From contig NZ_JBKBEU010000001.1 in NCBI RefSeq assembly GCF_047372505.1, positions 2,914,001 to 2,978,000 on the forward strand: 64,000 nt of DNA, read 5' to 3'. Position numbers and translations under genes: made by a program. The notes below the pieces were generated by a model. That model had not been told where the DNA came from. It worked only from the letters and a program-made list of their open reading frames with translations, and did not search any database. Position 1 is the first letter of the stretch, and each line of letters begins with the position of its first letter. Source of the stretch: Phaeobacter cretensis (lineage in GTDB: Bacteria; Pseudomonadota; Alphaproteobacteria; Rhodobacterales; Rhodobacteraceae). Shown piece after piece: positions 63,181-64,000 of this stretch.

Positions 63181-64000
63181 TGGCCAAACACGGGCGTAGT
63201 GGCACGATGCAGGTGCTTCTGAATAGAAGGCTGGTGGGGGCTTTGCGTCTCGCTGGTTCAGGCGCGATCAGCTTTACCTACGATCACGACTGGCTGTCCT
63301 GGGAACACGCCATGCCCATCTCGCAGTCACTGCCTTTGCGTGAAGAGGCACACCAGGGTGGCCCTGTTATTGCCTACCTAGAAAACCTGCTACCGGACAA
63401 TCAGGCGATACGCGAGCGCGTTGCCGCTCGGGTGCGTGCAGGCGGCACGGACGCGTGGCACATGCTGGAGAAGATTGGACGCGATTGCGTGGGGGCCTTG
63501 CAGTTCGTTTCGGGTGATATCCCCGAGGTTGGCGCACTCGAGGGAGAGCCCGTATCTGAGGCACAGATTGCGGATATGTTACGCAACCTCGCAAGCGCAC
63601 CCCTTGGCTTGGATGAGGAAGACGACTTCCGCATTTCGATCGCTGGGGCGCAGGAGAAAACGGCGCTGCTACGCCACGAGGGCGTGTGGATCCGCCCATC
63701 GGGACTCACCCCCACAACCCATATCCTCAAGACCCAGCTTGGCGTTCTGCCTGCCGGGATCGATTTGTCCGACAGCGTCGAGAACGAGTTTTTCTGCATG
63801 AGTTTTTGCCGTGTCATGGGCATGGATGTCGCGGAGGTCGAGATTGTCAATTTCGAAGATGTGCGCAGCCTTGTTGTGACCCGGTTCGATCGGCGCTGGA
63901 CCAAAGATGGCCGGTTGATCCGCCTCCCACAGGAAGATTTTTGTCAGGCGCTCTCGGTCCCTCCCAGCCAGAAATATCAAATGGATGGTGGGCCTGGGAT
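63180..64000 (+). CDS. hipA: HipA-type serine/threonine kinase toxin (3' end beyond window)
   Basis: The first 273 codons of a HipA toxin. E. coli HipA inactivates glutamyl-tRNA synthetase by phosphorylation and causes growth arrest and persistence. The Gly-rich autophosphorylated loop FRISIAGAQEKTALL places Ser153 where E. coli has Ser150, and HILK (Lys184) matches the ATP-contacting Lys. ERFDRRW-like RFDRRWTKDGRLIRLPQEDFCQ and the QKYQMDGGPG segment follow E. coli HipA closely. The catalytic Asp and the C-terminal domain lie past the edge, so intactness cannot be judged. Confidence 0.93.
   Translation, partial: MAKHGRSGTMQVLLNRRLVGALRLAGSGAISFTYDHDWLSWEHAMPISQSLPLREEAHQGGPVIAYLENLLPDNQAIRERVAARVRAGGTDAWHMLEKIGRDCVGALQFVSGDIPEVGALEGEPVSEAQIADMLRNLASAPLGLDEEDDFRISIAGAQEKTALLRHEGVWIRPSGLTPTTHILKTQLGVLPAGIDLSDSVENEFFCMSFCRVMGMDVAEVEIVNFEDVRSLVVTRFDRRWTKDGRLIRLPQEDFCQALSVPPSQKYQMDGGPG

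Overview
The window looks like a chromosomal segment of a marine alphaproteobacterium of the Roseobacter group (Rhodobacteraceae). This is inferred from gene content and family resemblance, not from a database search. The pointers are a 7Fe ferredoxin next to an S4-domain protein and a Suv3-like helicase, CarD, an AsnC-type regulator divergent from HPPD, a TctCBA carboxylate transporter, an alpha-glucoside (Agl) ABC operon and a LuxI-type synthase. Genes are tightly packed, with many 1-4 bp start/stop overlaps.

Layout. 1-15.5 kb: housekeeping and cofactor genes. They are an M3 oligoendopeptidase (cut by the left edge), an alpha/beta hydrolase with an SCP2 protein, a TPR protein, Suv3-like helicase, S4 protein, fdxA, carD, divergent cobS/cobT, a CPA2 cation/proton antiporter, a PAS protein, and the AsnC regulator/hppD pair. 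15.6-22.3 kb: a large single-pass membrane protein with a PilP/GspC-like end, a SIMPL protein, OAH sulfhydrylase, a putative glycosyltransferase and tRNA-Thr. 22.6-25.2 kb: an orphan hybrid histidine kinase followed by a LuxI-type acyl-homoserine-lactone synthase without a LuxR partner. 25.7-29.4 kb: a three-gene catabolic operon (DoeD-like transaminase, DoeA-like ectoine hydrolase, ArgE-type deacetylase). 29.5-38.6 kb: beta-glucosidase/LacI regulator divergent from aglEFGAK, with visible operators. 38.6-45.1 kb: tctDE plus an extra periplasmic binding protein, divergent from tctCBA. 45.1-51.7 kb: AEC transporter, then mbl-tatD-holB-tmk-dac and a degenerate RlpA/SPOR lipoprotein, all on the minus strand.

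52.0-64.0 kb is accessory. A tRNA-Ser is flanked by the C-terminal remnant of a tyrosine integrase with an internal stop. Next comes a 1287-residue secreted-type protein of cadherin-like, jelly-roll and PA14 modules. Divergent from it is a three-gene type I secretion-like operon: two ABC half-transporters and an HlyD adaptor. Both ABC proteins keep full reading frames and membrane domains, but both have lost essentially every ATPase motif (Walker A Lys, Q-loop, signature, Walker B Asp, H-loop). This is the most unusual system in the window. After about 0.9 kb of decayed-looking DNA comes a HipBA toxin-antitoxin pair, preceded by three palindromic operators at exact 27-bp spacing; hipA runs off the right edge.
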